DNA of 64,000 nucleotides from an uncultured SAR86 cluster bacterium (GCA_902560315.1 CACELG010000001.1:220871-284870), one strand, 5' to 3'. Positions 31,920-42,425 are shown, counted from the stretch's first letter. The notes: generated from the sequence alone by a model not told the origin. Made by a program: numbers and translations.

Positions 31920-32916
31920 GATAGCAATTGTTGGAAGCGGGAATATTGGATGGGCTTTAAAACAGCTTTTAAAAGAAGATTATGATATCAGGCAAGGTGA
32001 TATAGAAGATGGATTTGATGCAAATGACATTTCTCAAGTTAATGATTTTCTTAAAGGGGCTGATGCAGTAATATCGGCTGGACCTTTCGCGGTAAATAAA
32101 AATATTGCCAGTGTGTCTGCTAAAGAGGGCATAGGGTATTTTGATTTAACAGAAGATGTTGAAACAACCGAATTTATAAGGTCTCTTAAGTCAGAAAATA
32201 TTTTGATGCCACAATGTGGACTTGCACCAGGCGCTATTAATATTTGTGCAGCAGGCATGATGGAACAATTTGATAGTGTAAATGAGGTATTAATGAGGGT
32301 TGGAGCATTGCCAAGATTCACAACAAATGAGATGAGCTATTATTTAAGTTGGTCAACAAATGGGTTAATAAATGAATATTGTAATGAGGCTGATGCAATT
32401 TATGAAGGAAAGTCTATTAAATTAATGCCATTAGAAGGAGCTGAGAAAATTGTTATTGAAGGAGAAAGCTTTGAGGCTTTTAATACCAGTGGAGGATGCG
32501 CAACAATGTGTGAGACCTATGAAAATGAAGTTCAGAATCTTTCATACAAGACCATTAGATACCCAGGACATTTAAATCACATGAAGTTTTTATTTAATGA
32601 CTTGCATCTAAAAAAGAATAAAGATGTCCTTGAAAAATTATTTGATAAAGAAGTCCCAAGAACAAAGAACGACGTAATAATATTTTTTGTAAAAGTTATT
32701 GGATTAATTGATGGAGTTCTTCAAGAGAAAACCTATTTAAGAAAAATCTATGGAGATGAAAAGTTTAGTGCTATACAAATAACCACGGCATCTGGAGTTT
32801 GCAGTGTTTTAAAAATGTACTTAGATGGAAAAATACATAGCAAAGGTTTTACAAAGCAAGAATCTTTATCTTGGAACGATTTTCTTAATAATGAATTTGG
32901 AAAAGTTTATTCATAG
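31906..32916 (+). CDS. Saccharopine dehydrogenase-like NAD(P)-binding protein (TTG start)
   Basis: KIAIVGSGNIGWALKQLL; GLAPGAINI; AAGGAG at 31894-31899 supports the TTG start; overlaps the ALDH gene. Confidence 0.83.
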   Translation: MTKPKIAIVGSGNIGWALKQLLKEDYDIRQGDIEDGFDANDISQVNDFLKGADAVISAGPFAVNKNIASVSAKEGIGYFDLTEDVETTEFIRSLKSENILMPQCGLAPGAINICAAGMMEQFDSVNEVLMRVGALPRFTTNEMSYYLSWSTNGLINEYCNEADAIYEGKSIKLMPLEGAEKIVIEGESFEAFNTSGGCATMCETYENEVQNLSYKTIRYPGHLNHMKFLFNDLHLKKNKDVLEKLFDKEVPRTKNDVIIFFVKVIGLIDGVLQEKTYLRKIYGDEKFSAIQITTASGVCSVLKMYLDGKIHSKGFTKQESLSWNDFLNNEFGKVYS

Positions 32917-32926
32917 ATTATAAAAA

Positions 32927-33622
32927 ATGACTGATTTTAATATCTTAAGCCCATCCCATATATTTTTTACAATATTATGTATTGCGATCATAATTTATTT
33001 ACCAAGGATCTTTGTTGACAAAACAAGTTCTTCAAAAAAAACTCTTATATTTATAATTATTTCTCTCATATTAGTTAATCAGGGAATGGATTTATATAGA
33101 GAGGGCTATATGCAAGAGTGGAAATTAGGTTTGCCATTGCATCTTTGTGATTTCTCTTCTGCCTCAATTATTATTTACTTATTAACTCAAAGGAGAGAAT
33201 TCTTTTTGTTTGCTTTTTTTGCTGGTATTTCAGGAGCAGGAATGGCGATATTAACTCCAGACGTCCTATATAATTTTCCACATATTGATTATGTTCGACA
33301 TATGATTGGACATTCGATGATATTGCTTGGTGTTACTTATGCGATGATTATTGATAATCAAAGACCTGAATTAAAGGATGTTCATAGAGTATTATTTGTT
33401 TTATCAATATTATTATTTTTGATGTATCCAATAAATTATTTGCTTGGCGCTCCAGCAAACTACTGGTATGTGATTGAAAAACCTCCTGGACTTAATGTTA
33501 CAGGATTTATGAGAGAGGCACCTTTCCATATGATAGACATATACATACTTGCAGTCATAGTCTGTTATTCAATATATTTACCTTACTTTATAAAGGATAA
33601 GTTGAGTAAAAATAATTTGTAG
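32927..33622 (+). CDS. TIGR02206/YwaF-like integral membrane protein
   Basis: LPLHLCDFSSASIIIYLLT; FPHIDYVRHMIGHSMILLGV. Confidence 0.8.
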   Translation: MTDFNILSPSHIFFTILCIAIIIYLPRIFVDKTSSSKKTLIFIIISLILVNQGMDLYREGYMQEWKLGLPLHLCDFSSASIIIYLLTQRREFFLFAFFAGISGAGMAILTPDVLYNFPHIDYVRHMIGHSMILLGVTYAMIIDNQRPELKDVHRVLFVLSILLFLMYPINYLLGAPANYWYVIEKPPGLNVTGFMREAPFHMIDIYILAVIVCYSIYLPYFIKDKLSKNNL

Positions 33623-33624
33623 TC

Positions 33625-34227
33625 ATGAATAGCGTATCAAACACACAGATTCCTCTAAGTTTTCGAGCACATAGACCAAAAGCTCTTCAATGGCTTGGTA
33701 GGGCTGTGCTTTCATTTTTTGGCTGGAAAGTGTGTGGGAAAATATCTGAGAAATTAAGTGGACAAAAACTTGTTGTTATCGTCGCGCCACATACTTCTAA
33801 TTGGGATGGAATTCTTGGAGTCGCTACTGTAGCTGGATTAGATGCAAAGATTACTTTCATTGGAAAACACACCGTTTTTAAATATGGCCTAGGTGCTTTC
33901 CTGCGTTATATGGGAGGCATTCCCGTTGATAGATCAAAGCCAGGAGGTATTATTCAAGATGCTATAAACCAGATAAAAGAGATCGATGGTTCCTTAATTG
34001 CGATGTCACCAGAAGGAACTAGATCAAAGGTTAAAGAATGGAAGACAGGGTTTTTACGAATTTCGAAAGAATTAAATTCTAAAATTATTCTAGCTTCTTT
34101 AGATTTTGCTAAAAAAGAGATACTCCTTGGTAAGGCTTTTGCTCCATCAGGCAATAACGAGAAAGATATTAGGGATCTTAAAGATTACTATAGTGTTTTC
34201 ACTCCCAAACACCCTGAAAAATATTAA
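33625..34227 (+). CDS. 1-acyl-sn-glycerol-3-phosphate acyltransferase family protein
   Basis: VVIVAPHTSNWDGILG (HX4D), GGIPVDRSKPGG, MSPEGTRSK. Confidence 0.9.
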   Translation: MNSVSNTQIPLSFRAHRPKALQWLGRAVLSFFGWKVCGKISEKLSGQKLVVIVAPHTSNWDGILGVATVAGLDAKITFIGKHTVFKYGLGAFLRYMGGIPVDRSKPGGIIQDAINQIKEIDGSLIAMSPEGTRSKVKEWKTGFLRISKELNSKIILASLDFAKKEILLGKAFAPSGNNEKDIRDLKDYYSVFTPKHPEKY

Positions 34228-36050
34228 TTAAGATTTTCCTCTATCATTTTATCTACCATTTCTTCAACGATAAATAGAGGAGGATTTCCATGGTCTAATA
34301 CTGCAGAATGGAAGTCTTTAATATTAAATTTATTCCCTAGTTCCTTCATTGCTCTTTCTCTAAGCTCAAGAATTTTTATCATTCCAACCTTGTAACTAAG
34401 AGCTTGTCCTGGCCAAACAATATATCTTTCAATTTCAACCCTTACTTCAGTATCAGACATGCCAGTAACAGACTTCATATAGTCCATTGCTTCTTCTCTA
34501 GTCCATCTTTTATAGTGCATACCCGTGTCAACAACCAATCTGTTAGCACGAAATAATTCGCTCTGTAAAATTCCAAGCTCATCATATGGATTTTCTGCTA
34601 AGCCAACTTCGAGAGCAAGTATTTCAGAATATAAAGCCCATCCTTCTGCAAAGGCCGATGTGAAATAACCAAATCTTCTGTATAAGGTTAATTCTTCGTT
34701 TTCTAATGAATGAGCTATTTGATGATGATGGCCTGGTGTAGCCTCATGATATGCCAATGTTCTCATACTATAAGTAGGAGTTTGTTTTATATCATATAAA
34801 TTTGCATAAAATACTCCAGGCCTACTTCCATCAAGAGCGGGAGATTGATAATATCCTCCAGCTGCATTTTGTTCCGAATATTCTGGTACAGCCTTAACTA
34901 TGACTTCAGATTTTGGCATCGTATGAAAATAGTTAGTCATAACTCTTATAGCTTCATTAACCATCTCCGTATAATCATTAACCACAATTTCTTTTCTATT
35001 TGGAGTATCTGCATAAAGAAAATCTGGATTTTCATTTAATTCATTCATTAATTCACCAACACTTTTATTTTCGTCATAACCAAGTGATGTAAGAATCTCT
35101 CTCATTCTTGAAGAAATTCTTTCTACTTCATTTAAACCCATTTGATGTATTTCTTCTGGTGAGTAATCTGTAGTAGTAAAAGTTCTAATTTTTAATTTAT
35201 AGTATTCATCTCCACCTGGTTGAGACCATATCCCATGATTTTTATTAGCATTTTTTTGAGTGCTTGCCATAAAATTTCTAAGAAGTTTAAATCCTGGAGT
35301 GACACTATCATTTATTGATCTTTTTATTTCTGCTTCTAGATAATCAAACTCATCATTGCTTAAGTTTAATTCTTTAACTTTCAACATAAATTGTTTGTAT
35401 AAAGGATGCTCACTAATTGAAACGTTTATAAATTCATCAAGTTGATTTATTACGTGACCATAAACAAATTCTGGAGGATAGATTCCATTTTCAGCTTGAT
35501 CTTCTAAATGATTTAAAGTTCCTTGATAAACCTCTTTTACTAAATCTGTTCGTTTTATAAAGTCATTAGCTTCAGACTTTGATCTTATTGGATGAACGCT
35601 ATTCATGAATTCAATCAAATTTAGATGAATGCCACCAATTTGATTCAGGGGATAATCCAAATATGGGAAATATTGGAGTTCCTTTAATTGGTTTTCATAA
35701 TCAAATATTGCTATTTTTTTAGTATTTTTTTGTATATTTGATAGTCTTGAATCATCGTATTTATATAGAGTTTTGATAACTTTTTCTATATGTTTAATCT
35801 GATTCTCAATATCATCGTCTTGTGGAATTGACAGCTTAGAATTATGCCTAGTTAACCAATTAAAGCTGTCTAAAACCCCAACATATGTAAGCTCTTCTGG
35901 AGACCCGGTTAAATCGAATACGAGCTCTTTGCCTAAATAATGATCAATTGAGAAAGGCTTCATAAAAAATAAATTTATTAAATATAAAGATGCTATGCCT
36001 AAAGCAATTAATACTAATCTTTGAGTGTGCTTAAGAATTTTTTTAATCAT
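34224..36050 (-). CDS. DUF885 family protein with N-terminal membrane anchor
   Basis: YHEATPGHHHQIAHSLENE metalloprotease-like motif; AYSEILALEVGL context. Confidence 0.9.
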   Translation of the reverse strand: MIKKILKHTQRLVLIALGIASLYLINLFFMKPFSIDHYLGKELVFDLTGSPEELTYVGVLDSFNWLTRHNSKLSIPQDDDIENQIKHIEKVIKTLYKYDDSRLSNIQKNTKKIAIFDYENQLKELQYFPYLDYPLNQIGGIHLNLIEFMNSVHPIRSKSEANDFIKRTDLVKEVYQGTLNHLEDQAENGIYPPEFVYGHVINQLDEFINVSISEHPLYKQFMLKVKELNLSNDEFDYLEAEIKRSINDSVTPGFKLLRNFMASTQKNANKNHGIWSQPGGDEYYKLKIRTFTTTDYSPEEIHQMGLNEVERISSRMREILTSLGYDENKSVGELMNELNENPDFLYADTPNRKEIVVNDYTEMVNEAIRVMTNYFHTMPKSEVIVKAVPEYSEQNAAGGYYQSPALDGSRPGVFYANLYDIKQTPTYSMRTLAYHEATPGHHHQIAHSLENEELTLYRRFGYFTSAFAEGWALYSEILALEVGLAENPYDELGILQSELFRANRLVVDTGMHYKRWTREEAMDYMKSVTGMSDTEVRVEIERYIVWPGQALSYKVGMIKILELRERAMKELGNKFNIKDFHSAVLDHGNPPLFIVEEMVDKMIEENLN

Positions 36051-36082
36051 GTTAGAATTTCTTTTTAAATTATTAATATATT

Positions 36083-36775
36083 ATGGCAGAAAAATTAGCA
36101 ACCCTTAATAAAGACGGAAATATATCAACAATTACACTTGATGACGGAAAAGCAAACGTTTTTTCTTCAAAGATGTCACAAGATATTAATCAATGCTTAG
36201 ATGAAGTAGCGACTGAGGAAGGCTGCTTAATAATTACTGGCAAAGAAGGAATGTTTTCAGCTGGATTGGACTTAAAAACTATTCAAAGCGGTGATACAGA
36301 TAAAATCATAGAAATGTCCACGGCTGCTTTTAAATTGCTAGCAAGAATTTTTTCATTTCCAAGGCCTGTAATTGCTGCGTGCTCAGGACATGGAATTGCT
36401 TTGGGAACTTTTTTATTGTGCTGTTGTGATTATAGGATAGGCGTTAAGGGTGATTTTATGATTGGGGCCAATGAGATGAGAACCAATATGGTAATTCCTG
36501 ATCCTATATTAGAATTGATTAAATTTAGAGTGGCCCAATCTCATAAGTATAGGGCTATTCTTGGTGCTGAAATGTATAGTATTGATAAAGCCTTAGAGGC
36601 TGGCCTTCTTGATGAAATTGTTTCACCTGATGATCTAGCAAAAACTGTAAATGAAAAAGCCAAAGACTTAGCCACAATGGGACACCCTAGTTATACGATG
36701 ACAAAAGAATTATTTATTGCCGAACCTCTCAAGAAGATTAATCAAGCCATAGTTGATTTGCATTCCAATTCATAG
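36083..36775 (+). CDS. Enoyl-CoA hydratase/isomerase family protein
   Basis: ITGKEGMFSAGLDLKTI, CSGHGIALGTFLLCCCDYRIG. Confidence 0.9.
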   Translation: MAEKLATLNKDGNISTITLDDGKANVFSSKMSQDINQCLDEVATEEGCLIITGKEGMFSAGLDLKTIQSGDTDKIIEMSTAAFKLLARIFSFPRPVIAACSGHGIALGTFLLCCCDYRIGVKGDFMIGANEMRTNMVIPDPILELIKFRVAQSHKYRAILGAEMYSIDKALEAGLLDEIVSPDDLAKTVNEKAKDLATMGHPSYTMTKELFIAEPLKKINQAIVDLHSNS

Positions 36776-36787
36776 AAACAGAAATAG

Positions 36788-37300
36788 ATGAGCTTAAATT
36801 CAAAATTTAAGGTTTCAGAGTTTCCATCCCAAATACCCAATAGTTTTTTTAATGAAATATATAAGTTTAATCAAGAACATACTCCTGAGGTTGGAAGTCT
36901 TTCTTCTGTTGAGTACCTTAAGCAATTAATTAAACTCAGCTCAAATAATTTTTATATTTCTTGTGACGGCAATATTATTGGATTTATGATTTGCTTTAGA
37001 GAGGGGTCAGAATATAACTCAAAAAATTATAATTTTTTTTCTAAAAATCAATCTAAATTTTTATATATAGATCGAATTGCAGTAAAAGAAGAGTTTAGAA
37101 GAAAAGGAATTGGAAGAAACTTATATAATTTAATAAGTACCATAGCTGAAGATAAGAAAATTCCTTTATGCTGTGAAGTGAATACTGTTCCTTTAAATCA
37201 AGCTTCAATCTATTTTCATGAGAATTTTGGGTTTTATAAAGTTGGTGAACATTCATTCGCAGACCATTCGGTTGCATATTTTATGAAAGATTATTCATAA
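36788..37300 (+). CDS. GNAT family N-acetyltransferase
   Basis: YIDRIAVKEEFRRKGIGRNLYNLI acetyl-CoA motif. Confidence 0.9.
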   Translation: MSLNSKFKVSEFPSQIPNSFFNEIYKFNQEHTPEVGSLSSVEYLKQLIKLSSNNFYISCDGNIIGFMICFREGSEYNSKNYNFFSKNQSKFLYIDRIAVKEEFRRKGIGRNLYNLISTIAEDKKIPLCCEVNTVPLNQASIYFHENFGFYKVGEHSFADHSVAYFMKDYS

Positions 37301-37352
37301 TCTATATGTAAAAAATAAACACAATTTAAATCATTATGCTAAGGTTTATTCA

Positions 37353-38222
37353 ATGTTTATTGAAACGTCTTTATTGTTTAAAACCATCATAGTTCTCTCA
37401 TCACAATTGGCTATTGTGTTAGCTGGATGCTTTTTTTCTTTGAGAATGGCTAGAGAGGCATATGAAAAAAATTCAACGTTTATGGGACTGTCTTTTAAAG
37501 GCTCTGTAAATATGAAAAGAAAATTAGATTTAATTCCATATCTAAAACAAAAAGACACTTTTCCCAAGAATATGGCAAAGGTTATAGATAAAGATACGAC
37601 AGAATATGTAGCTGCGAAAGATCAAGATGAAGTAATAGCATTCATGAAGGATGGATATAGGCACTCACCAGAAGAAGATGGTAGGATTTTTGCATTATTT
37701 ATAATATGGGTTATTGCTTTATTTCTTACAAGTTCATTGGTCTCTCTTAATAGCGGTATTAATACATGGGTTCTTTTAAGTATATTTTCTGCAACAAGCA
37801 TTTTTTTTGGTCCTCTCTTAGGGCTAATAATGCTTGAAATGGACGAAAATGACGGATTTACTGCTCTTAAAATTGTATTGGTAGTTACTATTATGACAGG
37901 AATTATTGGTTACAGTGACTTTTACTCTTTTTCTGAAAGTGCGCTCTTTGGAGCAATGCTTATGTTTTCACTATTTGGGTTATTAATATTTAACTTTGTC
38001 AGGTTTTTTATGGAATTTAGTAGAAATACAACCAGAATAGCTGCAATTTTTGGCTCAATAGTATTTTCTTTATTTTTAATATTCGATTTTAACTACATAA
38101 AAATACAGGCAGACTTTTATGCAATAAATGATTGGAACACAGCCGTTGAAATGGCATTTATTTTATACCTAGATATTATTAATTTACTTCTTGAAATATT
38201 AGAGGCTATGGGTAATTCATAA
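37353..38222 (+). CDS. Integral membrane protein of unknown function
   Basis: Multiple hydrophobic segments in a 289-aa ORF; no family recognised. Confidence 0.65.
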   Translation: MFIETSLLFKTIIVLSSQLAIVLAGCFFSLRMAREAYEKNSTFMGLSFKGSVNMKRKLDLIPYLKQKDTFPKNMAKVIDKDTTEYVAAKDQDEVIAFMKDGYRHSPEEDGRIFALFIIWVIALFLTSSLVSLNSGINTWVLLSIFSATSIFFGPLLGLIMLEMDENDGFTALKIVLVVTIMTGIIGYSDFYSFSESALFGAMLMFSLFGLLIFNFVRFFMEFSRNTTRIAAIFGSIVFSLFLIFDFNYIKIQADFYAINDWNTAVEMAFILYLDIINLLLEILEAMGNS

Positions 38223-38271
38223 CAATACAAACCACCCTTTATAAAAATAGATTTATATTTATAATCTCAAT

Positions 38272-39588
38272 ATGAAAAGAATATTATTTTATGTTTTTTT
38301 ACTTTCATCAGTTAACCTTGCAGCTGACTTAACTTCAAATCTTAACAATAATCTTGATTCTTTAATGGAGAAAGTAATCGAGTGGAGACACGATATTCAC
38401 GAACATCCTGAGTTAGGAAATAGAGAATTTAGAACTTCAAAAAAAATTGAAGAACATCTTAGATCACTTGGGATGCAAGTTGAAACAAAAATTGCTTATA
38501 CAGGTTTGGTGGGAATGCTTGAAGGTGATTTACCAGGACCAACTATTGCTTTAAGAGCAGATATGGATGCACTTCCAGTTGAAGAAAAGACAGGGCTTCC
38601 ATTTGCTTCAAAAGTTAGGACAACATATCTTGGCAATGAAGTAGGAGTAATGCATGCATGTGGACACGATGCACATGTAGCAATATTGATGGGAGTTGCA
38701 GAGTATTTAGCTAAAAATAAATCACAGCTAAAAGGCAAAGTAATGTTTATCTTTCAACCTGCCGAAGAGGGCCCACCTGAGGATGAAGGAGGGGGAGCTA
38801 AAATGATGCTCGAAGAAGGAATTTTTGACCGTTATAAGCCAGAAGTTATTTTTGGCCTGCATGTAACAAATATTCCAAACGGAGTTTTGGTGGTAAAGTC
38901 GGGACCAGCACTTGCTGCAGCCTCTGCATATAGAATTAAGATTAAGGGAACACAAACTCACGGTTCAACACCATGGGCTGGAATTGATCCGGTTATGGCA
39001 ACAGCAGAACTAATACAATCTCTAAATACTATTGTAAGTAGGCGAATAAATATTATAAATAATCCTGCTGTTATTTCAGTTGGGATGGTCAAAGCTGGTA
39101 CAAGAAACAATATCATCCCAGAAGATGCTGAAATTATGGGGACCATAAGAACATTTGATCCCGAACTAAGAAAAGAAATATATTCTGAAATTGAACAAGT
39201 TGCAGAAGGCGTTGCATTAGGCACAGGAACAAAGATAACTGTTGAATTTGATGTTGGAGGTTTTTTCCCTGAAACATATAATGATCCAAAGCTAGTTGAA
39301 GCTATGAAAGAATCATTGATGAAAGCTTCTCCTGGAAGATTTGTTGAATCTAATATTCCAGTTACTGGAGCTGAAGACTTTTCATATTTTTCAAAAGAAA
39401 TTCCAGGATTTTATTTTTGGCTTGGTGTGAACAAACCTGGGGTAGGAACTGATTCGACCAACTTTGGTGAAAGAACAGATGTGGCTGGAAATCACTCACC
39501 GTATTTTTATGTTGATGATTCTGCATTAGATGAAGGTTTGAGGGCTTTTGTTCATCTGGTTGATGATTATCCAGATAAATTTAAATAA
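38272..39588 (+). CDS. M20 family amidohydrolase/peptidase with signal peptide
   Basis: WRHDIHEHPELGNREF, RADMDALPVEEKTGLPF, MHACGHDAHVAILMG. Confidence 0.95.
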   Translation: MKRILFYVFLLSSVNLAADLTSNLNNNLDSLMEKVIEWRHDIHEHPELGNREFRTSKKIEEHLRSLGMQVETKIAYTGLVGMLEGDLPGPTIALRADMDALPVEEKTGLPFASKVRTTYLGNEVGVMHACGHDAHVAILMGVAEYLAKNKSQLKGKVMFIFQPAEEGPPEDEGGGAKMMLEEGIFDRYKPEVIFGLHVTNIPNGVLVVKSGPALAAASAYRIKIKGTQTHGSTPWAGIDPVMATAELIQSLNTIVSRRINIINNPAVISVGMVKAGTRNNIIPEDAEIMGTIRTFDPELRKEIYSEIEQVAEGVALGTGTKITVEFDVGGFFPETYNDPKLVEAMKESLMKASPGRFVESNIPVTGAEDFSYFSKEIPGFYFWLGVNKPGVGTDSTNFGERTDVAGNHSPYFYVDDSALDEGLRAFVHLVDDYPDKFK

Positions 39589-39616
39589 GTAATTAAAATT
39601 ACAAGGAGTTACAAAA

Positions 39617-40591
39617 TTGGCTATACCAAAACACATTAAAGATAATATTTCTATGCCTGTAATTGGGGCGCCCCTTTTTCTAGTCTCAGGACCAGATCTA
39701 GTAATCGCACAGTGCAAGGCAGGAATTATAGGCTCATTCCCAGCTTTAAATGCTAGACCACAACATGTCTTAGAGGAATGGATTATAAGAATTAAGACAG
39801 AGTTAGCAGAATTCCAAGAACAAAACCCTGATGCCAAGGTAGCTCCATTTGCAGTAAATCAAATCTGCCATGGTTCAAACGATAGATTAATGCAAGATAT
39901 GGAAACCTGCGTAAAGCATGAGGTGCCAATAATCATTACTTCATTAAGACCACCTTCGGAAGTTGTTGAAGCAGCTCACAGTTATGGAGGATTAGTTTTT
40001 CATGATGTTATTAGTGTAAGGCATGCTCAAAAAGCAGCTGAGCAGGGTGTTGATGGTCTAATTTTAGTTTGTGCAGGTGCTGGTGGGCATGCTGGAACTT
40101 TGTCACCATTTGCATTAGTAAGAGAAGTAAAACAATGGTTTGATGGAACTGTAATACTTTCAGGATCAATTGGAGATGGTCACTCTGTTGCTTCTGCAAT
40201 CGCATTAGGAGCTGACTTTGCATATTTAGGAACAAGATTTATTGCTACTGAAGAAGCAAATGCCGAACCTGAATATAAGAAAATGTTAGAGGAAAGTGCT
40301 GCTCAAGATATTGTATATTCTTCATTGTTTACAGGTGTTTTAGGAAACTATCTTAAACCCTCTATAAAAAATGCTGGTTTAGACCCAGACAATCTTCCAG
40401 ATGCTGACAAATCTTCGATGAATTTTGGCTCAGGCGGTAATACAGACTCAAAAGCATGGAAAGATATATGGGGATCTGGTCAGGGTATAGGTGGAATAAA
40501 AGATTCTCCTTCAGTAGCCGATCTTGTCGGAAGAATTAAATCCGAATACGAAGAAGCTTATAGCGAATTTAAATCAAAAATTGATAATTAA
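39617..40591 (+). CDS. Nitronate monooxygenase family protein (TTG start)
   Basis: MPVIGAPLFLVSGPDLVIAQCKAGIIGSFPALNARP, CAGAGGHAGTLSPFALV; AAGGAG upstream. Confidence 0.92.
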   Translation: MAIPKHIKDNISMPVIGAPLFLVSGPDLVIAQCKAGIIGSFPALNARPQHVLEEWIIRIKTELAEFQEQNPDAKVAPFAVNQICHGSNDRLMQDMETCVKHEVPIIITSLRPPSEVVEAAHSYGGLVFHDVISVRHAQKAAEQGVDGLILVCAGAGGHAGTLSPFALVREVKQWFDGTVILSGSIGDGHSVASAIALGADFAYLGTRFIATEEANAEPEYKKMLEESAAQDIVYSSLFTGVLGNYLKPSIKNAGLDPDNLPDADKSSMNFGSGGNTDSKAWKDIWGSGQGIGGIKDSPSVADLVGRIKSEYEEAYSEFKSKIDN

Positions 40592-40602
40592 ACTTAACAA
40601 AA

Positions 40603-40770
40603 ATGTTTGAGATCATAATATTAGTTCCAATAATGTGGATTGTAATGTCTGCAATATATATGTTGTTGTTAAAAAATGTTGAAGGCACAAAAGGAATTAC
40701 ATCCGAGTATCAAACAAAAGATGGTGTTAAAAGAACAGCAAAAAAAGATAGAGAAGATTTTATCGTATGA
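40603..40770 (+). CDS. Small (55 aa) single-TM protein
   Basis: MFEIIILVPIMWIVMSAIYMLLLKNVEGTKGITSEYQTKDGVKRTAKKDREDFIV; ATGA overlap with the next gene. Confidence 0.5.
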   Translation: MFEIIILVPIMWIVMSAIYMLLLKNVEGTKGITSEYQTKDGVKRTAKKDREDFIV

Positions 40771-41639
40771 ACAAAGCCATTGGCTTTATTGGGTTAGGCG
40801 TAATGGGATTTCCTATGGCCGGACATCTGTCAAAGAAATATCAAGTTTCAGTATTTAATCGCTCAATTGAAAAATCTGAAGACTGGGTAAAGAAATATAA
40901 AGGCAATATAAGCAGTTCACTTAAAGATATTACTCATAGATCTGATGTTTTAATTCTTTGTGTAGGCAAGGATGATGATGTCAGAAATATTGTTTGTGGG
41001 AAAGATGGAATTCTTGAGAATATAAATCCTGGAATGATAATAATTGACCATACAACAACCTCTTCCGAGCTTCCATTAGAATTAAATAAATTACTGAATA
41101 TAAAAGAAGTAGATTTTATAGATGCTCCTATATCTGGCGGAGAAGCTGGTGCAAAATCAGGACAGCTATCGATTATGGCAGGAGGCAATGAAAAAGCATT
41201 TAAAGAAATAAAAGATATTATTCAGCTCTATTCAAAGTTTACAAAATTAATGGGCTCAAGTGGGGCAGGACAGTTAACTAAAATGGTAAATCAAATATGT
41301 ATAGCAGGCCTATTACAAGGCCTTGCTGAGGCAATGAATTTTTCAGATAAAGTTGGATTAAAAACGGATGAAGTTATTGAAGTCATTTCTAAGGGTGCTG
41401 CCCAATCATGGCAGATGGAAAACAGGTGGGAAACAATGATGAACGATGAATTTAATCATGGTTTTGCAGTTGATTTAATGAGAAAAGACTTAGATATAGT
41501 TATTAATAAAGCGAAAGGCTCAAACATTAACCTAGATGTAACAAAAATTGTTAACGAATACTACAAAGATATTCAAGAAGCTGGAGGGGGAAGGTGGGAT
41601 ACATCAAGCTTATACAAGAGATTAAAAGAAATTATTTAA
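40767..41639 (+). CDS. NAD(P)-dependent oxidoreductase, 3-hydroxyisobutyrate dehydrogenase family
   Basis: IGFIGLGVMGFPMAGHL, DAPISGGEAGAKSGQLSIMAGG. Confidence 0.93.
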   Translation: MNKAIGFIGLGVMGFPMAGHLSKKYQVSVFNRSIEKSEDWVKKYKGNISSSLKDITHRSDVLILCVGKDDDVRNIVCGKDGILENINPGMIIIDHTTTSSELPLELNKLLNIKEVDFIDAPISGGEAGAKSGQLSIMAGGNEKAFKEIKDIIQLYSKFTKLMGSSGAGQLTKMVNQICIAGLLQGLAEAMNFSDKVGLKTDEVIEVISKGAAQSWQMENRWETMMNDEFNHGFAVDLMRKDLDIVINKAKGSNINLDVTKIVNEYYKDIQEAGGGRWDTSSLYKRLKEII

Positions 41640-41998
41640 ATTATTCTTGAGAAATAAACGAAAACACCCATCCCTATGACAATCATTGACGTAGCTACTT
41701 CCATTGAGTCTATATCAATGGAAGAATCTTCAGCCATAGCATAGTAATTGTCTGGGTTTGTAATAATCCAAATAACACCAAAAATATGAATTATCATTAT
41801 TACAGTAACTGCCCAGTTTAGTGGTTGAGATGTAAAAACAATTAACGAACAAAGAATAATAAAGATAAGTTCTATCGACAATTGCACATTGATATTTTTT
41901 CTTTTTAGAAGATACCTTAATAGGCTGTATCCTTTTAGGTAAGTATAAAAAAGAATAAAACCATAAATAAAATATAAAGTTGATAGCAGGATTAACAT
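41636..41998 (-). CDS. Small membrane protein of unknown function
   Basis: 120-aa hydrophobic ORF, convergent with the HIBADH gene. Confidence 0.55.
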   Translation of the reverse strand: MLILLSTLYFIYGFILFYTYLKGYSLLRYLLKRKNINVQLSIELIFIILCSLIVFTSQPLNWAVTVIMIIHIFGVIWIITNPDNYYAMAEDSSIDIDSMEVATSMIVIGMGVFVYFSRII

Positions 41999-42008
41999 AT
42001 TTATTTAA

Positions 42009-42425
42009 TTATAAATCTCCTTCTTTTCTAACCTCACTTCTTCCAACTTCAAATTTTTCTCCATACCTAGCAGCTAGCTTTTCTTGATTCTCACTTATGA
42101 CCTCATATGGATCTAGGTTTAGAGCAGCACATGCTGTAACCCAGTACCACATGATATCTCCAAGTTCCCTTTTCATATGAAATATATTGTCTTCTGAGGG
42201 AGGCTTTCCTTGTAAAAACATTTTTTTTACGATTTCTACAAATTCACCAGTTTCACTTCCAAGACCCAGTGCTGCAGTAAGAAGTCGAGGTGTTTTTATA
42301 TCTGAATTTTTTTCAATTTCTTCAAAACTTTTTTTAAGGTCCTCTAAATTAATACTTGGATCACTAGTTACTTTAGTTACAAAGTCGGTATAGGTTGTAA
42401 AAAATTTCTTGATTTCTTCACTCAT
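42009..42425 (-). CDS. MazG-like nucleotide pyrophosphohydrolase
   Basis: ALGLGSETGEFVEIVKK...MKRELGDIMWYWVTACAALNLDP. Confidence 0.87.
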   Translation of the reverse strand: MSEEIKKFFTTYTDFVTKVTSDPSINLEDLKKSFEEIEKNSDIKTPRLLTAALGLGSETGEFVEIVKKMFLQGKPPSEDNIFHMKRELGDIMWYWVTACAALNLDPYEVISENQEKLAARYGEKFEVGRSEVRKEGDL

